A stretch of 36,733 bases of DNA from Clostridia bacterium (GCA_024405515.1 JAKSOR010000011.1:1-36733), one strand, 5' to 3'. Positions 1-7,361 are shown, counted from the stretch's first letter. Notes: generated by a model from the letters alone, not told the origin. Program-made: numbers and translations.

Positions 1-55
1 AGAGGGTTATACCCGATGTATGAAAAACCACCAGGTTCGCTGGTGGATTTTTATT
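1..55 (+). mobile_element. Right end of a second IS200-like element, cut by window edge
   Basis: Bases 1-55 match 6636-6690, the right end of the complete IS200-like element further on, with only a few differences, mainly in the hairpin loop (GTTCG here, GTACA there) and one base after it. The terminal hairpin is 28-34 (CCACCAG) paired with 40-46 (CTGGTGG). The transposase part lies outside the window to the left. Same orientation as the complete copy. Confidence 0.8.
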
Positions 56-201
56 TTCCCGGTTTTATGGAAATTGATTGGAATATTGTATATCATATAA
101 ATGGATCAACAATTAATAGGAAATAAATGTTTAGGCCGAAGAAAATATTGCAAATAAAACGCAAACAAACTGCAAATAGCATTTAAATTGCATTAAATAT
201 G

Positions 202-230
202 TTGACAAGTACACGTGTTGTTGGCATAAT
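202..230 (+). promoter_or_regulatory. Promoter and palindromic operator of the relB-yafQ pair
   Basis: TTGACA at 202-207 and CATAAT at 225-230 are separated by 17 bp, a good housekeeping promoter 25 bp before the antitoxin start. The spacer contains the perfect palindrome ACACGTGT (211-218), extended by CAA at 206-208 and TTG at 221-223. A symmetric site between -35 and -10 is where RelB/DinJ antitoxins usually bind to repress their own operon; binding here is inferred. Confidence 0.75.
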
Positions 231-254
231 GTAATAAAAATGGAGGCAAGTAAT

Positions 255-527
255 ATGAGTAATATATCTAATGTCAGTTTTAGAATAGATTCGGATTTAA
301 AGAATCAGGCTGATTTACTGTTTTCTTCTCTTGGCTTAAATATGACTACTGCATTTAATATGTTTTTGCGTCAGTCGGTTAGAGAAGGGAGGATTCCTTT
401 TGAATCGACAATTAATGTCCCAAATGCCGATACAATAGCTGCTATGATTGAATCTATGAAGCTTCTGCAGGATAAAGATGTAAAAACATATGATGCGGAT
501 GATGCTATACAAGAACTAAAAAAATGA
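255..527 (+). CDS. relB: RelB/DinJ-family antitoxin
   Basis: Predicted type II antitoxin of about 90 residues that would neutralise the YafQ-like toxin encoded next and repress the shared promoter. The N-terminal half has the DinJ/RelB ribbon-helix-helix pattern (VSFRIDSDLKNQADLLFSSLGLN, then TAFNMFLRQSV and IPFE), and the C-terminal tail would wrap the toxin. I chose ATG 255 rather than the upstream in-frame ATG at 240 because GGAGG at 242-246 is 8 bp before it, and the upstream ATG would lie before this ribosome binding site. The stop overlaps the toxin start by 4 bp (ATGA), typical of toxin-antitoxin coupling. The family call is firm; the exact partner specificity is inferred from position. 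Confidence 0.88.
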   Translation: MSNISNVSFRIDSDLKNQADLLFSSLGLNMTTAFNMFLRQSVREGRIPFESTINVPNADTIAAMIESMKLLQDKDVKTYDADDAIQELKK

Positions 528-799
528 CAAAACAAGTTGTATGGACCAATAAGTTTAAAAAGGATTACAAACTTTCAATCAAAAGGGGATTACCTATAGA
601 AGAACTTGACACCGTAATTAGATCGCTCGCCCTGAATGACTCTTTACCAGAAAAGTATCAAGATCATGAATTATCAGGAAATTGGAAAGGATTCAGGGAG
701 TGCCACATTCAGCCAAATTGGCTACTGATTTATGTTGTATCTAATGACAGATTAGTTTTATCTTTAACTCGTACAGGTTCACACAGTGATTTGTTTTAA
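524..799 (+). CDS. yafQ: YafQ-family mRNA interferase toxin, one catalytic residue changed
   Basis: A 91-residue RelE/ParE-fold toxin of the YafQ branch, which in E. coli cuts mRNA at the ribosome. The signature block DHELSGNWKGFRECHI followed by NWLLIY and the C-terminal TGSHSDLF are all present. The His residues corresponding to the E. coli active-site positions are kept (H48, H61, H87) as are W66 and the terminal F91, but the family Asp before the Trp (normally xPDW) is Asn here (QPNW, N65). That Asp is described as catalytic in E. coli YafQ, so activity may be reduced. Translation is coupled to the antitoxin by a 4-bp overlap. Confidence 0.88.
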   Translation: MTKQVVWTNKFKKDYKLSIKRGLPIEELDTVIRSLALNDSLPEKYQDHELSGNWKGFRECHIQPNWLLIYVVSNDRLVLSLTRTGSHSDLF

Positions 800-821
800 C
801 ATGTTTTTCCATTATTGATTT

Positions 822-998
822 ATGACAAACGAAGAACTCTTTGAAAATCAGAAAACTCTTTTGGATACTCTTCTGGGTACGGGAGCGATAACTCAGGCTC
901 AGCATGACTATTCGCTTTCATGTTTGGAGAAGAAGATGAAAATAAAGAAAGAAGAACCTGAGAAAAAAGAATCAGACAATCAGAAAAAAGACAAATAA
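822..998 (+). CDS. Small 58-residue charged protein after yafQ, unknown function
   Basis: An ATG at 822 opens a 58-codon frame to TAA at 996, beginning MTNEELFENQKTLLDTLL and continuing GTGAITQAQHDY, then a Lys/Glu-rich tail. It looks like a small helical protein with a short amphipathic first half and a charged coil. It lies 22 bp after the toxin stop and directly before a terminator, so it is probably the third gene of the toxin-antitoxin transcript. There is no clear ribosome binding site, which is the main reason for doubt. I do not recognise a named family. Confidence 0.5.
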   Translation: MTNEELFENQKTLLDTLLGTGAITQAQHDYSLSCLEKKMKIKKEEPEKKESDNQKKDK

Positions 999-1000
999 AA

Positions 1001-1022
1001 AGCCCGGATGCCCGGGCTTTTA
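1001..1022. terminator. Bidirectional intrinsic terminator
   Basis: AGCCCGG (1001-1007) pairs with CCGGGCT (1012-1018) around the loop ATGC. T-rich sequence follows on the plus strand and a run of A precedes it, so it can end both the relB-yafQ transcript and the reverse-strand operon that finishes at 1037. Confidence 0.8.
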
Positions 1023-1036
1023 TAAAGCTTATTAAA

Positions 1037-1297
1037 CTATGCATTTTCCTGTGCTTCCTCAGAAGGTGCTGTCTCTTCTGCAGGAGCAGCTTCTTCTTTT
1101 ACTTCATCAGTAGTTTCTTTGAACTTTGTTCTGGATAAGATAAAGCATGCAACAAACCCTGCAAGAAAAACGCATGCAAGTGCGATACAGACAATCTTCC
1201 AAGGGAATCCCCATGGTGTCAGAACTCCGTTAAGGGTAAAGAACAACCCAAGTATACATGTAAGTGTTTCAGCTAAAAGAACGATAGCGTACTTCAT
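1037..1297 (-). CDS. Small two-helix membrane protein with acidic Ala/Glu tail
   Basis: 86 residues: two hydrophobic helices (about residues 3-24 and 34-54), then a cytoplasmic tail that is almost only Glu, Ala, Pro and Thr from about residue 60. No family recognised. The start has a good ribosome binding site (GGAG) on the reverse strand. It is the last gene of a reverse-strand group with the DMT permease and tyrosine phosphatase. Its tail resembles the tails of other membrane proteins in this window (ends near 24252, 29414, 32057), a local style rather than a domain. Confidence 0.65.
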   Translation of the reverse strand: MKYAIVLLAETLTCILGLFFTLNGVLTPWGFPWKIVCIALACVFLAGFVACFILSRTKFKETTDEVKEEAAPAEETAPSEEAQENA

Positions 1298-1359
1298 ACT
1301 TTATCTCCTAGATATGATATATCTATTATACAACAAAATTTAAATTAGAAAAGTATTAT

Positions 1360-2325
1360 TTATCTGCTGGCAAGTCCTTCAGATATCCCGAGAAGGATTA
1401 TACCCACTATAACGGCCGCTACGCATATATACTGCGCTAGTTTGAGTTTCTCCTTAAGAAATATCCTGGTGAGTATTACGGATACTATACAGTACGCAGA
1501 AATAAGAGGAGCCGCAAGTACCGGATTTGCAGCCATTGCAAAAACATAAAATATCTGTCCGAACTGTTCACAGCAGGCAGCCGCAAGCTTCGGCCACTCA
1601 TGTTTTCTGAACGGATTATATGGCTTTTTGTTCTTTATCCACATGTATATATAACACGCTATTCCGGCAACGAAAAATGTAATGCCGTATAGGATGAGAA
1701 CATCTATTTCGCCAAGCCCGAGTCCTGATTCCTCGTCCAGTATTATTCCGTCAGCGGCAGTGCCTATTGTATCAAAAAGGCAGTATAAAAGCGGGAATAT
1801 GAGCGCTAAAGCCCCGTATTTGTATTTTCTGTCTTCTTTTTCAAGCTTCTGTTCTTTTCTGGAAAGTGCCTGTTCTGTTACGGCAAGAGCTATGACTCCG
1901 GCAATAATAACACATGTTCCGGCGACGTCAAGAGTGGATATTTCCTCAGACAGGTTTTCGAGTTTTCCGGCTATTAAAAAGTATATTACAATAGCAACTG
2001 CCGAAAGGGCACCGGATGCATTCTGGACAGGGGATATGATAGACATTTCAAGGTATCTTATTCCGGCGTATCCGATAATCATTGAGATGATGTATCCAAG
2101 AGATGCAGGAAGATATTTACCGGCACTTACGAAGAAAGATTTTGCCGAGAATCCGGTTTCCGAAAAAGGAATAAGGCAGAAAGAAACCAAACCCATAATA
2201 AGACCTACCCATACGGCAATCTTTAAGTGGGACTGTTTATCTTCTTCATCTGTTCCTTTTTTATAGAACAGATCTGCTGACCCCCAGCCGAGAAGGCAGA
2301 TAAGGGCAAACGGAAACCAGGTCAT
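1360..2325 (-). CDS. DMT-superfamily (EamA-type) permease
   Basis: 321 residues with about ten hydrophobic segments arranged as two five-helix halves, the DMT/EamA layout. It begins MTWFPFALICLLGWGSADLFYKK, and the helix around residues 70-125 and the last helices (ending VIVGIILLGIS) match drug/metabolite transporters. A long charged loop (about residues 155-170) separates the halves. The substrate cannot be read from sequence. The ATG follows immediately after the TAA of the phosphatase gene, so the two are translationally coupled. Confidence 0.8.
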   Translation of the reverse strand: MTWFPFALICLLGWGSADLFYKKGTDEEDKQSHLKIAVWVGLIMGLVSFCLIPFSETGFSAKSFFVSAGKYLPASLGYIISMIIGYAGIRYLEMSIISPVQNASGALSAVAIVIYFLIAGKLENLSEEISTLDVAGTCVIIAGVIALAVTEQALSRKEQKLEKEDRKYKYGALALIFPLLYCLFDTIGTAADGIILDEESGLGLGEIDVLILYGITFFVAGIACYIYMWIKNKKPYNPFRKHEWPKLAAACCEQFGQIFYVFAMAANPVLAAPLISAYCIVSVILTRIFLKEKLKLAQYICVAAVIVGIILLGISEGLASR

Positions 2326-3072
2326 TTATACCTCTTCAAGATAGAATTTCTTCCATCTTTCTCTTCGTTCTTTCGTTATTCCGAAATGTTTTTCAAAATA
2401 ATTATCTATGCTGCCGTATTTTTCGATTACAGCATCATAGGATTCTTTTATTATTTCCTCGTGAGCACTTTCACAGTATCTGATTGCATCTATCAGTTTC
2501 TGGTCGATATGATATTTCCTTAAGTTCTGTCTGTCTTTTGGTGGGCGGTGCTCATTTGATAAGAGGTAGTCGTTTAATGCAGTTTCAAGATCGGCACCCA
2601 AAGCCAGAAGAATCATACATGAAAATACTCCGGTCCTGTCTTTGCCTTCAGTACAGTGGAAAATGAAAGTTTTTCCTTCATCCATTACCTTAAAAACTTC
2701 ATTGTATGCAGGTGAAAAAGGCATTTCACGGTAGCATTCAATCTTTTCGTCTTTAATGATTTTTACTCTTTCACCACGGATGAATATATCCCTGAACTGG
2801 GCCTTCTTTGTTACAACAAGGTGACAGTATTTTTTTGCATTGTATACAGGGGCATGAATGTACCTGGCTCTGGAGAGAGTGATTTCAGGTCTTTCTTTCA
2901 GTTCCTCAGGGCATCTGAAATCAAAAATGAAGTCAACATCCAGATTTTTTCTGAAGTTATCCTTTTCCTCGCCATCTCCCGTGAGCTCAGGGGAGCGGAA
3001 AATCATCCCTTCTTTTATTGCCGGGAATGAGTCGTGAAGATCTCTGAAATTAGGATAAATTTTGTTAATCAT
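2326..3072 (-). CDS. Tyrosine-protein phosphatase (Y_phosphatase3/IphP-like)
   Basis: 248 residues. The phosphatase loop HCTEGKDRTG (nucleophile C140, R146) is the CX5R signature of the IphP/LipA-like bacterial tyrosine or dual-specificity phosphatases, and the N-terminal NFRDLHDSFP...GMIFRSPEL matches the NFRDLGG...YRS start of that family (second Gly changed). No signal peptide, so cytoplasmic. The natural substrate is unknown; such enzymes accept phosphotyrosine and sometimes phosphoinositides. First gene of a reverse-strand operon with the permease and small membrane protein. Confidence 0.85.
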   Translation of the reverse strand: MINKIYPNFRDLHDSFPAIKEGMIFRSPELTGDGEEKDNFRKNLDVDFIFDFRCPEELKERPEITLSRARYIHAPVYNAKKYCHLVVTKKAQFRDIFIRGERVKIIKDEKIECYREMPFSPAYNEVFKVMDEGKTFIFHCTEGKDRTGVFSCMILLALGADLETALNDYLLSNEHRPPKDRQNLRKYHIDQKLIDAIRYCESAHEEIIKESYDAVIEKYGSIDNYFEKHFGITKERRERWKKFYLEEV

Positions 3073-3118
3073 GCCTCAATGATAACATATAAGGAGCAGT
3101 AGAACAAACAACAAAATA

Positions 3119-3146
3119 TTGAAATATATTTTGAAAATGGTAAAAT
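3119..3146 (+). promoter_or_regulatory. Promoter of the flavoenzyme-reductase operon
   Basis: TTGAAA (3119-3124) and TAAAAT (3141-3146) are 16 bp apart, 30 bp before the ATG at 3177. No distinct operator repeat seen. Confidence 0.6.
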
Positions 3147-3176
3147 GATTAGGTAAATCAAATTCGGAGGGCCATT

Positions 3177-4718
3177 ATGGACAACAAATATGATGTAATA
3201 GTTGTGGGTGCCGGAAACGGCGGTCTTGTCGCAGCTGCAACATGTGCCAAGGAAGGATTCAAGACACTCCTTCTTGAAAAACACAACATTCCGGGAGGAT
3301 GTGCAACATCTTTCAGACGCGGAAGATTTGAGTTCGAGCCATCTCTTCATGAACTCTGCGGAGTAGGCACGGATGAGAACCCGGATAACGTTATCACAAT
3401 CTTTAACAATCTGGGTGCAAAGGTAGACTGGAGATATGAGCAGGATTGTTTAAGGGTCATACTGAAAGGCAAAAAAGAGGGCGAGATAGAGTACGATGTG
3501 ACACTTAAGGCAACAAGGGAAGGGTTCCTTGATTCAATGGAAAAAGCAGTTCCAGGATGCCGCGAGTCCGTTGCAAAACTTTTTGCTCTTGCAGATACAA
3601 CAAATGACGCACTTGCCTCAATGGAAGGTAAGGATGTCCCGAACATCCTCCAGCTCCTGACAAAATATTCGGATTTCATTAAGTGCGGTTCACATTCGAC
3701 AGAGGAAGTAATGAAAGCATGCGGAATCCCACAAAAAGCCCAGGATATCCTGAATACATACTGGGGATATCTCGGTGTTCCTACTGATGATCTTAACGGA
3801 ATGCACTATATCTCAATGGTGGATTCATATGTATCATCACTTCCGGCAATGCCATATAAAAGATCCCATGAACTTTCCCTTGCTTTTTGTAAGGTAATTT
3901 ATGAGAACGGCGGGGATATCTGGTATAACAGTGAAGTCACTGATTTAATCACTGAAAAACTTGAAGACGGTTCAATTAAGGTTATCGGCGTAAAAGTAGG
4001 GGATAAGGAACTTTATGCAAAGGAAGTCATTTCAAATGTAATTCCTAATAACATTTTCAATATGCTCGGGGACAGAGCTCCTGAAAAAGACAGAAAACTC
4101 GCAAATGCCCGTGAACTCGGTATGTCTATATTTGCAGTTTATCTCGGAATGGACTGTCCTATGGAAGATCTTAAAGTCACGGATTATACGGTATTTGTCA
4201 CGACAACCCCGAATGCAAGAGAACAGTATAACCGCGGTGCTGACGGATTCTACATTGTTAACTGTTTAAACAAGGTTATTCCGGACTGCACAGAAAAGGG
4301 CACATGCTCGCTCTTCTTTACAATGCCTATGTTCGATAAGGATTTCCCGAAGGATTTAAAGGTCGAGGATTACAAAAAGTGGAAGAATGATTTTGCGCTT
4401 AAATACATAAAAGATTACGAAAAACTTATGGGAATAGACATTCTCTCACACATCGAGGAAATATCCATTGCCACACCTGTTACATTCGCAAGATACCTCA
4501 ATACGCCAAAGGGCGAAATTTACGGATATCAGAACCTCGGATGGGACAACGTTCTTTTAAGATCCGTATTTAACAATATCGGTCTTGATAACTCAATTAA
4601 GGGCCTCACATATGTAGGCGGACATGCCCAGATGGGAGACGGATACTCAAGTGCATACACAACAGGAAGAGACAACGGAAACAAGGTAGTAAAAAGATTG
4701 AAGGAGGAGAACAAATAA
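3177..4718 (+). CDS. Phytoene desaturase / retinol saturase-like FAD oxidoreductase
   Basis: 513 residues, a full-length member of the flavin-containing amine-oxidase/phytoene-desaturase superfamily. The N-terminal dinucleotide fold reads VIVVGAGNGGLVAAATCAKEG, followed by LLEKHNIPGGCATSF, the FAD-binding pair of the family; a C-terminal GLTYVGGHAQMGDGYSSAY closes the FAD site. Bacterial relatives oxidise or reduce polyenes and conjugated double bonds. The start has GGAGG directly upstream. The stop overlaps the ATG of the next gene by 1 bp, so the two products are made together and the reductase is the obvious electron partner. The substrate is unknown; no carotenoid synthesis genes are nearby, so reduction of an unsaturated external substrate is as likely as desaturation. 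Confidence 0.82.
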   Translation: MDNKYDVIVVGAGNGGLVAAATCAKEGFKTLLLEKHNIPGGCATSFRRGRFEFEPSLHELCGVGTDENPDNVITIFNNLGAKVDWRYEQDCLRVILKGKKEGEIEYDVTLKATREGFLDSMEKAVPGCRESVAKLFALADTTNDALASMEGKDVPNILQLLTKYSDFIKCGSHSTEEVMKACGIPQKAQDILNTYWGYLGVPTDDLNGMHYISMVDSYVSSLPAMPYKRSHELSLAFCKVIYENGGDIWYNSEVTDLITEKLEDGSIKVIGVKVGDKELYAKEVISNVIPNNIFNMLGDRAPEKDRKLANARELGMSIFAVYLGMDCPMEDLKVTDYTVFVTTTPNAREQYNRGADGFYIVNCLNKVIPDCTEKGTCSLFFTMPMFDKDFPKDLKVEDYKKWKNDFALKYIKDYEKLMGIDILSHIEEISIATPVTFARYLNTPKGEIYGYQNLGWDNVLLRSVFNNIGLDNSIKGLTYVGGHAQMGDGYSSAYTTGRDNGNKVVKRLKEENK

Positions 4719-5917
4719 TGGGAAAGAAAATTTTAAAGAAATTATCCGGAACAGGCGCTCTTGTAAAAAGCGTTTTCAGAAGAATAAATATCTCCAAAGA
4801 CCAGCCGGCTGAAGTTCCTGATCTTAACAGTTATCCTCAGAACAAACTCAAAAATGCAATGCATCCTGCATATCAGGAACTCGTTGTAAAAGAGGTAATA
4901 GAATATTCCGCTGATGTAAAAACTTTTGTCCTTTCAAAGAAAGACGGTTCAGCTCTTGCCTATCCTCAGGCCGGAAACTATCTGTCTATTAAACTTGAAA
5001 TCGGTGATGCAAAACTCTGCCGTCCGTATTCTCTCTCTTCTTCTCCTAAAGAAGCACTTGAAGGGAAGTACACTCTGACAATTAAGAGAGTCAAAGATGG
5101 TCTCGCTTCAAATTATATTCTTGATAATTTTAAAGTTGGAACAGAGGTAATGGCATCCGCTCCTCTCGGTCAGTTCACATATGAACCGTTAAGAGATGCA
5201 AAGACAGTTATCGGTATTGCAGGCGGCTCAGGAATCACACCGTTCTTCTCACTTGCAAAAGCAATTAAGGACGGAACAGAAGATTTCAGTCTTATACTTT
5301 TATACGGTTCAAGAACAAAGAGTGATATCCTTTTCCTTGATGAGTTCGAAGCCATTGAAAAGGCAACTGATAAATTCAAACTGGTGAATGTTTTATCTGA
5401 AGAGGAAGCAGAAGGCTGTGAGAAAGGTTTCATTACTGCAGACCTTATCAGAAAGTATGCTCCATCAACGGATTACTCAATATTTATCTGTGGCCCTCAG
5501 GCTATGTATAATTTTGTAGACAAGGAGATTGCTGAACTCGGTTTAAGGAAGAAATTCATCCGTCATGAACTGTTCGGTGAATACCGTAATCCTGGTAATG
5601 ATGCGGATTATCCAAAGGATGCAGATGTCAATGATACGTTCAAAGTCAAGGTTTATATGGCCGGAATAACAAAAGAAATCACTGTTTCTGCAAATGACAC
5701 ACTTCTTAACTCAATGGAAAAGAATGGCATTCAGGCACCGAATGACTGCAGAAGCGGAGTATGCGGATATTGTCATTCTAGGCTTGTTAAGGGTAATGTT
5801 TATGTCCCGAAAGCAGTGGACGGAAGAAGGCTTGCGGATCTCCAGTTCGGATACATTCATCCGTGCTGTACATTCCCTCTCTCAGACCTTGAGATAGATG
5901 TTCCGCCTCTTCATTGA
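4718..5917 (+). CDS. FAD/NAD(P) reductase with C-terminal 2Fe-2S ferredoxin domain
   Basis: 399 residues. A basic N-terminal stretch (about 1-50) precedes a ferredoxin-reductase FAD domain (RPYSLSSSP), an NAD(P) domain (GIAGGSGITPFFS, later ICGPQAMYNFV) and a plant-type 2Fe-2S domain near residue 340 on: DCRSGVCGYC with a fourth Cys in HPCCTFP. This is the layout of oxygenase-type or Hcr-type electron-transfer reductases that pass electrons from NAD(P)H to a partner. Its 1-bp overlap with the flavoenzyme gene suggests that protein is the partner. The basic N-terminal extension could be a membrane or protein contact; that is a guess. Confidence 0.87.
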   Translation: MGKKILKKLSGTGALVKSVFRRINISKDQPAEVPDLNSYPQNKLKNAMHPAYQELVVKEVIEYSADVKTFVLSKKDGSALAYPQAGNYLSIKLEIGDAKLCRPYSLSSSPKEALEGKYTLTIKRVKDGLASNYILDNFKVGTEVMASAPLGQFTYEPLRDAKTVIGIAGGSGITPFFSLAKAIKDGTEDFSLILLYGSRTKSDILFLDEFEAIEKATDKFKLVNVLSEEEAEGCEKGFITADLIRKYAPSTDYSIFICGPQAMYNFVDKEIAELGLRKKFIRHELFGEYRNPGNDADYPKDADVNDTFKVKVYMAGITKEITVSANDTLLNSMEKNGIQAPNDCRSGVCGYCHSRLVKGNVYVPKAVDGRRLADLQFGYIHPCCTFPLSDLEIDVPPLH

Positions 5918-5939
5918 AGATAATTAATGTAAACAAAAA

Positions 5940-5966
5940 CCGGGTATCACGCTGATGCCCGGTTTT
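5940..5966 (+). terminator. Terminator of the flavoenzyme-reductase operon
   Basis: CCGGGTATCA (5940-5949) pairs with TGATGCCCGG (5953-5962) with one G-T pair, followed by TTTTA. The IS200-like element begins a few bases later. Confidence 0.85.
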
Positions 5967-6058
5967 ATTGTATGAGGGGGCCCGAAAGGGACCCCGAGTG
6001 AAAACTCCTAGATAGTCTGGGAGTTCAGTGAAGCTTATAGCTATGGTGAGAATAAAAA

Positions 6059-6112
6059 CTCCTTGTTATAATAATTTTGCGGCCTGACAACTGCAAAATG
6101 ATAACAAGGAGG
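6059..6112 (+). promoter_or_regulatory. 5' UTR hairpin sequestering the transposase ribosome binding site
   Basis: CTCCTTGTTAT (6059-6069) is exactly complementary to ATAACAAGGAG (6101-6111), which contains the ribosome binding site AAGGAGG. Inside it ATTTTGC (6074-6080) pairs with GCAAAAT (6093-6099). The result is a long two-part hairpin that hides the Shine-Dalgarno sequence, matching the repressive leader described for IS200 transposase mRNA in enterobacteria. Confidence 0.82.
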
Positions 6113-6119
6113 ATATCAA

Positions 6120-6575
6120 ATGAATGATAACAATTTAAGTTTAGCACATACACAATGGAATTGTAAGTATCATGTAGTGTTTGCCCCAAAGTACAGGAGG
6201 ATGGTATTCTTTGGGCAGAAACGATTAGAAATAGGACAAATATTAAGAAAGCTATGTGAGTTCAAGGGCGTAACAATAATAGAAGCAGAAGTATGCCCGG
6301 ATCATGTACATATGCTGCTAGCAATACCACCAAAGATGAGCGTTTCGGGATTCATGGGGTACCTGAAGGGTAAGTCGTCGCTGATGATATATCAAAAATG
6401 GGGGAATATGAAATTCAAATACCGAAACCGCGAATTTTGGTGCAGAGGCTTCTATGTCGATACGGTGGGTAAGAACGCCAAAAAGATAGAGGAGTACATA
6501 AAGAATCAGTTGAAAGAAGATGAGCAAGCGACACAATTAAGTATCGACTTTGAAGCTGACCCATTCAATGGGTAG
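6120..6575 (+). CDS. tnpA: IS200-family HUH transposase
   Basis: 151 residues, full length for a TnpA of IS200/IS605. The HUH metal motif is PDHVHMLL (H62, H64) and the catalytic tyrosine is most likely Y126 in EEYIKNQ, with Q130 four residues on. Opening TQWNCKYHVVFAPKYRR is the usual family start. No TnpB/IscB accessory gene is present, so this is the IS200 type. No frameshift or stop is seen, so it could be active. Confidence 0.95.
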   Translation: MNDNNLSLAHTQWNCKYHVVFAPKYRRMVFFGQKRLEIGQILRKLCEFKGVTIIEAEVCPDHVHMLLAIPPKMSVSGFMGYLKGKSSLMIYQKWGNMKFKYRNREFWCRGFYVDTVGKNAKKIEEYIKNQLKEDEQATQLSIDFEADPFNG

Positions 6576-6608
6576 CAAATAAAAGATGCAGGCGTCAGGC
6601 CGTACATT

Positions 6609-6681
6609 CACGCTCGGTGAGCGTGGCTGGTAGTCAGAGGGTTATACCCGATGTATGAAAAACCACCAGGTACACTGGTGG
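6609..6681 (+). repeat. Hairpins in the right end of the IS200-like element
   Basis: Two stem-loops: CACGCTC (6609-6615) with GAGCGTG (6619-6625), and CCACCAG (6663-6669) with CTGGTGG (6675-6681). The second is the likely transposase-recognition hairpin because it is conserved, with a changed loop, in the partial copy at 28-46. Confidence 0.7.
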
Positions 6682-6698
6682 ATTGTTATTATGATAAC

Positions 6699-7076
6699 CT
6701 AAATTTTATGGTCGTTTATCCATCGAAGTAAGGAATTGCAGCCCATTGAGCCTTCTGCAAGAGAAAGACCTATGTCAATTAGTTCCTTGTCTGTATATTT
6801 CAGGTGAATGCCATTAATCTCAAGGAAAGAAAGCATTACTAGAATTCCTATTCTTTTGTTTCCATCTACAAATGCATGATTAGAAACGAGACTGAACCCA
6901 AGTCGCGCTGCTTTTTCTTCTTTTGTTGGATATAACTCCTTTCCATCAAAAGTTTGGAAACAACTATTCAGGGCAGAATCAAGTAAATCGAAATCCCTTA
7001 TGCCTGCAGTGCCTCCTGAGGATTCAATAATCAATTGTTGCAGGAGTAAAACTTTGTCATTACTGAACTTAATCAT
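6699..7076 (-). CDS. doc: Doc-type Fic-domain toxin
   Basis: 125 residues. The Fic core HAFVDGNKRIG (H67-G77) is the Doc variant of the motif (HxFx[D/N][G/A]NKR), associated with phosphorylation of EF-Tu rather than AMPylation. The opening helix region with SGGTAGIRDFDLLDSAL also fits Doc proteins. Its start overlaps the antitoxin stop by 4 bp (ATGA). The stop codon is only about 8 bp from the right end of the IS element, so the insertion spared the gene. Confidence 0.92.
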   Translation of the reverse strand: MIKFSNDKVLLLQQLIIESSGGTAGIRDFDLLDSALNSCFQTFDGKELYPTKEEKAARLGFSLVSNHAFVDGNKRIGILVMLSFLEINGIHLKYTDKELIDIGLSLAEGSMGCNSLLRWINDHKI

Positions 7077-7306
7077 TGTCCAAGCACCTCAAAAGCATAT
7101 TTGTGTTCGCTGAGTATTCTTCTGGCAATAAGTTCAAGCATATCATTCTCATCAAAATGGATATCGCTAAATTTTGAAACGATATATTCCGGTTTGTTGT
7201 TCTTAAGGATAACAACATCACGGTTGTTTTCTACCATTTTTACAACTTTTGAGAAATTCTGATTTGCTTCGGTTATTGAAATAATATTGTTTGTGTCTAT
7301 GAGCAT
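7073..7306 (-). CDS. phd: Phd/YefM-family antitoxin
   Basis: 77 residues. The N-terminal SITEANQNFSKVVKMVENNRDVVILKNNKPEYIVS is the Phd/YefM DNA-binding fold; the C-terminal part (FDENDMLELIARRIL) would bind Doc. Ribosome binding site AGAGGTG on the reverse strand lies just before the ATG. Predicted to repress its own promoter at the inverted repeat 7338-7361 and to neutralise the Doc toxin. Confidence 0.9.
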   Translation of the reverse strand: MLIDTNNIISITEANQNFSKVVKMVENNRDVVILKNNKPEYIVSKFSDIHFDENDMLELIARRILSEHKYAFEVLGQ

Positions 7307-7326
7307 ACTTTCACCTCTTTGAGAAT

Positions 7327-7361
7327 ATTATAATACAAAATAGGATAAATTCAACCTATTT
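7327..7361 (-). promoter_or_regulatory. phd-doc promoter with inverted-repeat operator
   Basis: On the minus strand, -35 TTGAAT (complement of 7349-7354) and -10 TATAAT (complement of 7327-7332) are 16 bp apart. The perfect inverted repeat AAATAGG (7338-7344) / CCTATTT (7355-7361) brackets the -35 box, so a bound antitoxin would block polymerase. Confidence 0.75.

Larger units (their letters stand above)
5970..6690 (+). mobile_element. Complete IS200-like element (IS200/IS605 family)
   Basis: A single-gene element carrying only an HUH transposase. Its ends show imperfect subterminal hairpins instead of inverted repeats, as expected for single-strand transposition: a left hairpin at 5976-5995 (GGGG, G, CCC, GAAA loop, GGG, A, CCCC) and a right hairpin at 6663-6681 (CCACCAG/CTGGTGG). 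The right boundary is set by the match to the partial copy at 1-55; the left boundary is approximate. It sits between an operon terminator and the 3' end of the doc gene. Confidence 0.85.

Noticed and set aside
1682..2266. Long open frame opposite the DMT permease gene
   Set aside because: It is the antisense shadow of a clear membrane-protein gene, with no ribosome binding site and unnatural Ser/Pro-rich composition.
56..5969. Composite transposon formed by the two IS200-like copies
   Set aside because: IS200/IS605 elements move as single strands and rarely mobilise the DNA between two copies; the interval looks like ordinary chromosome.
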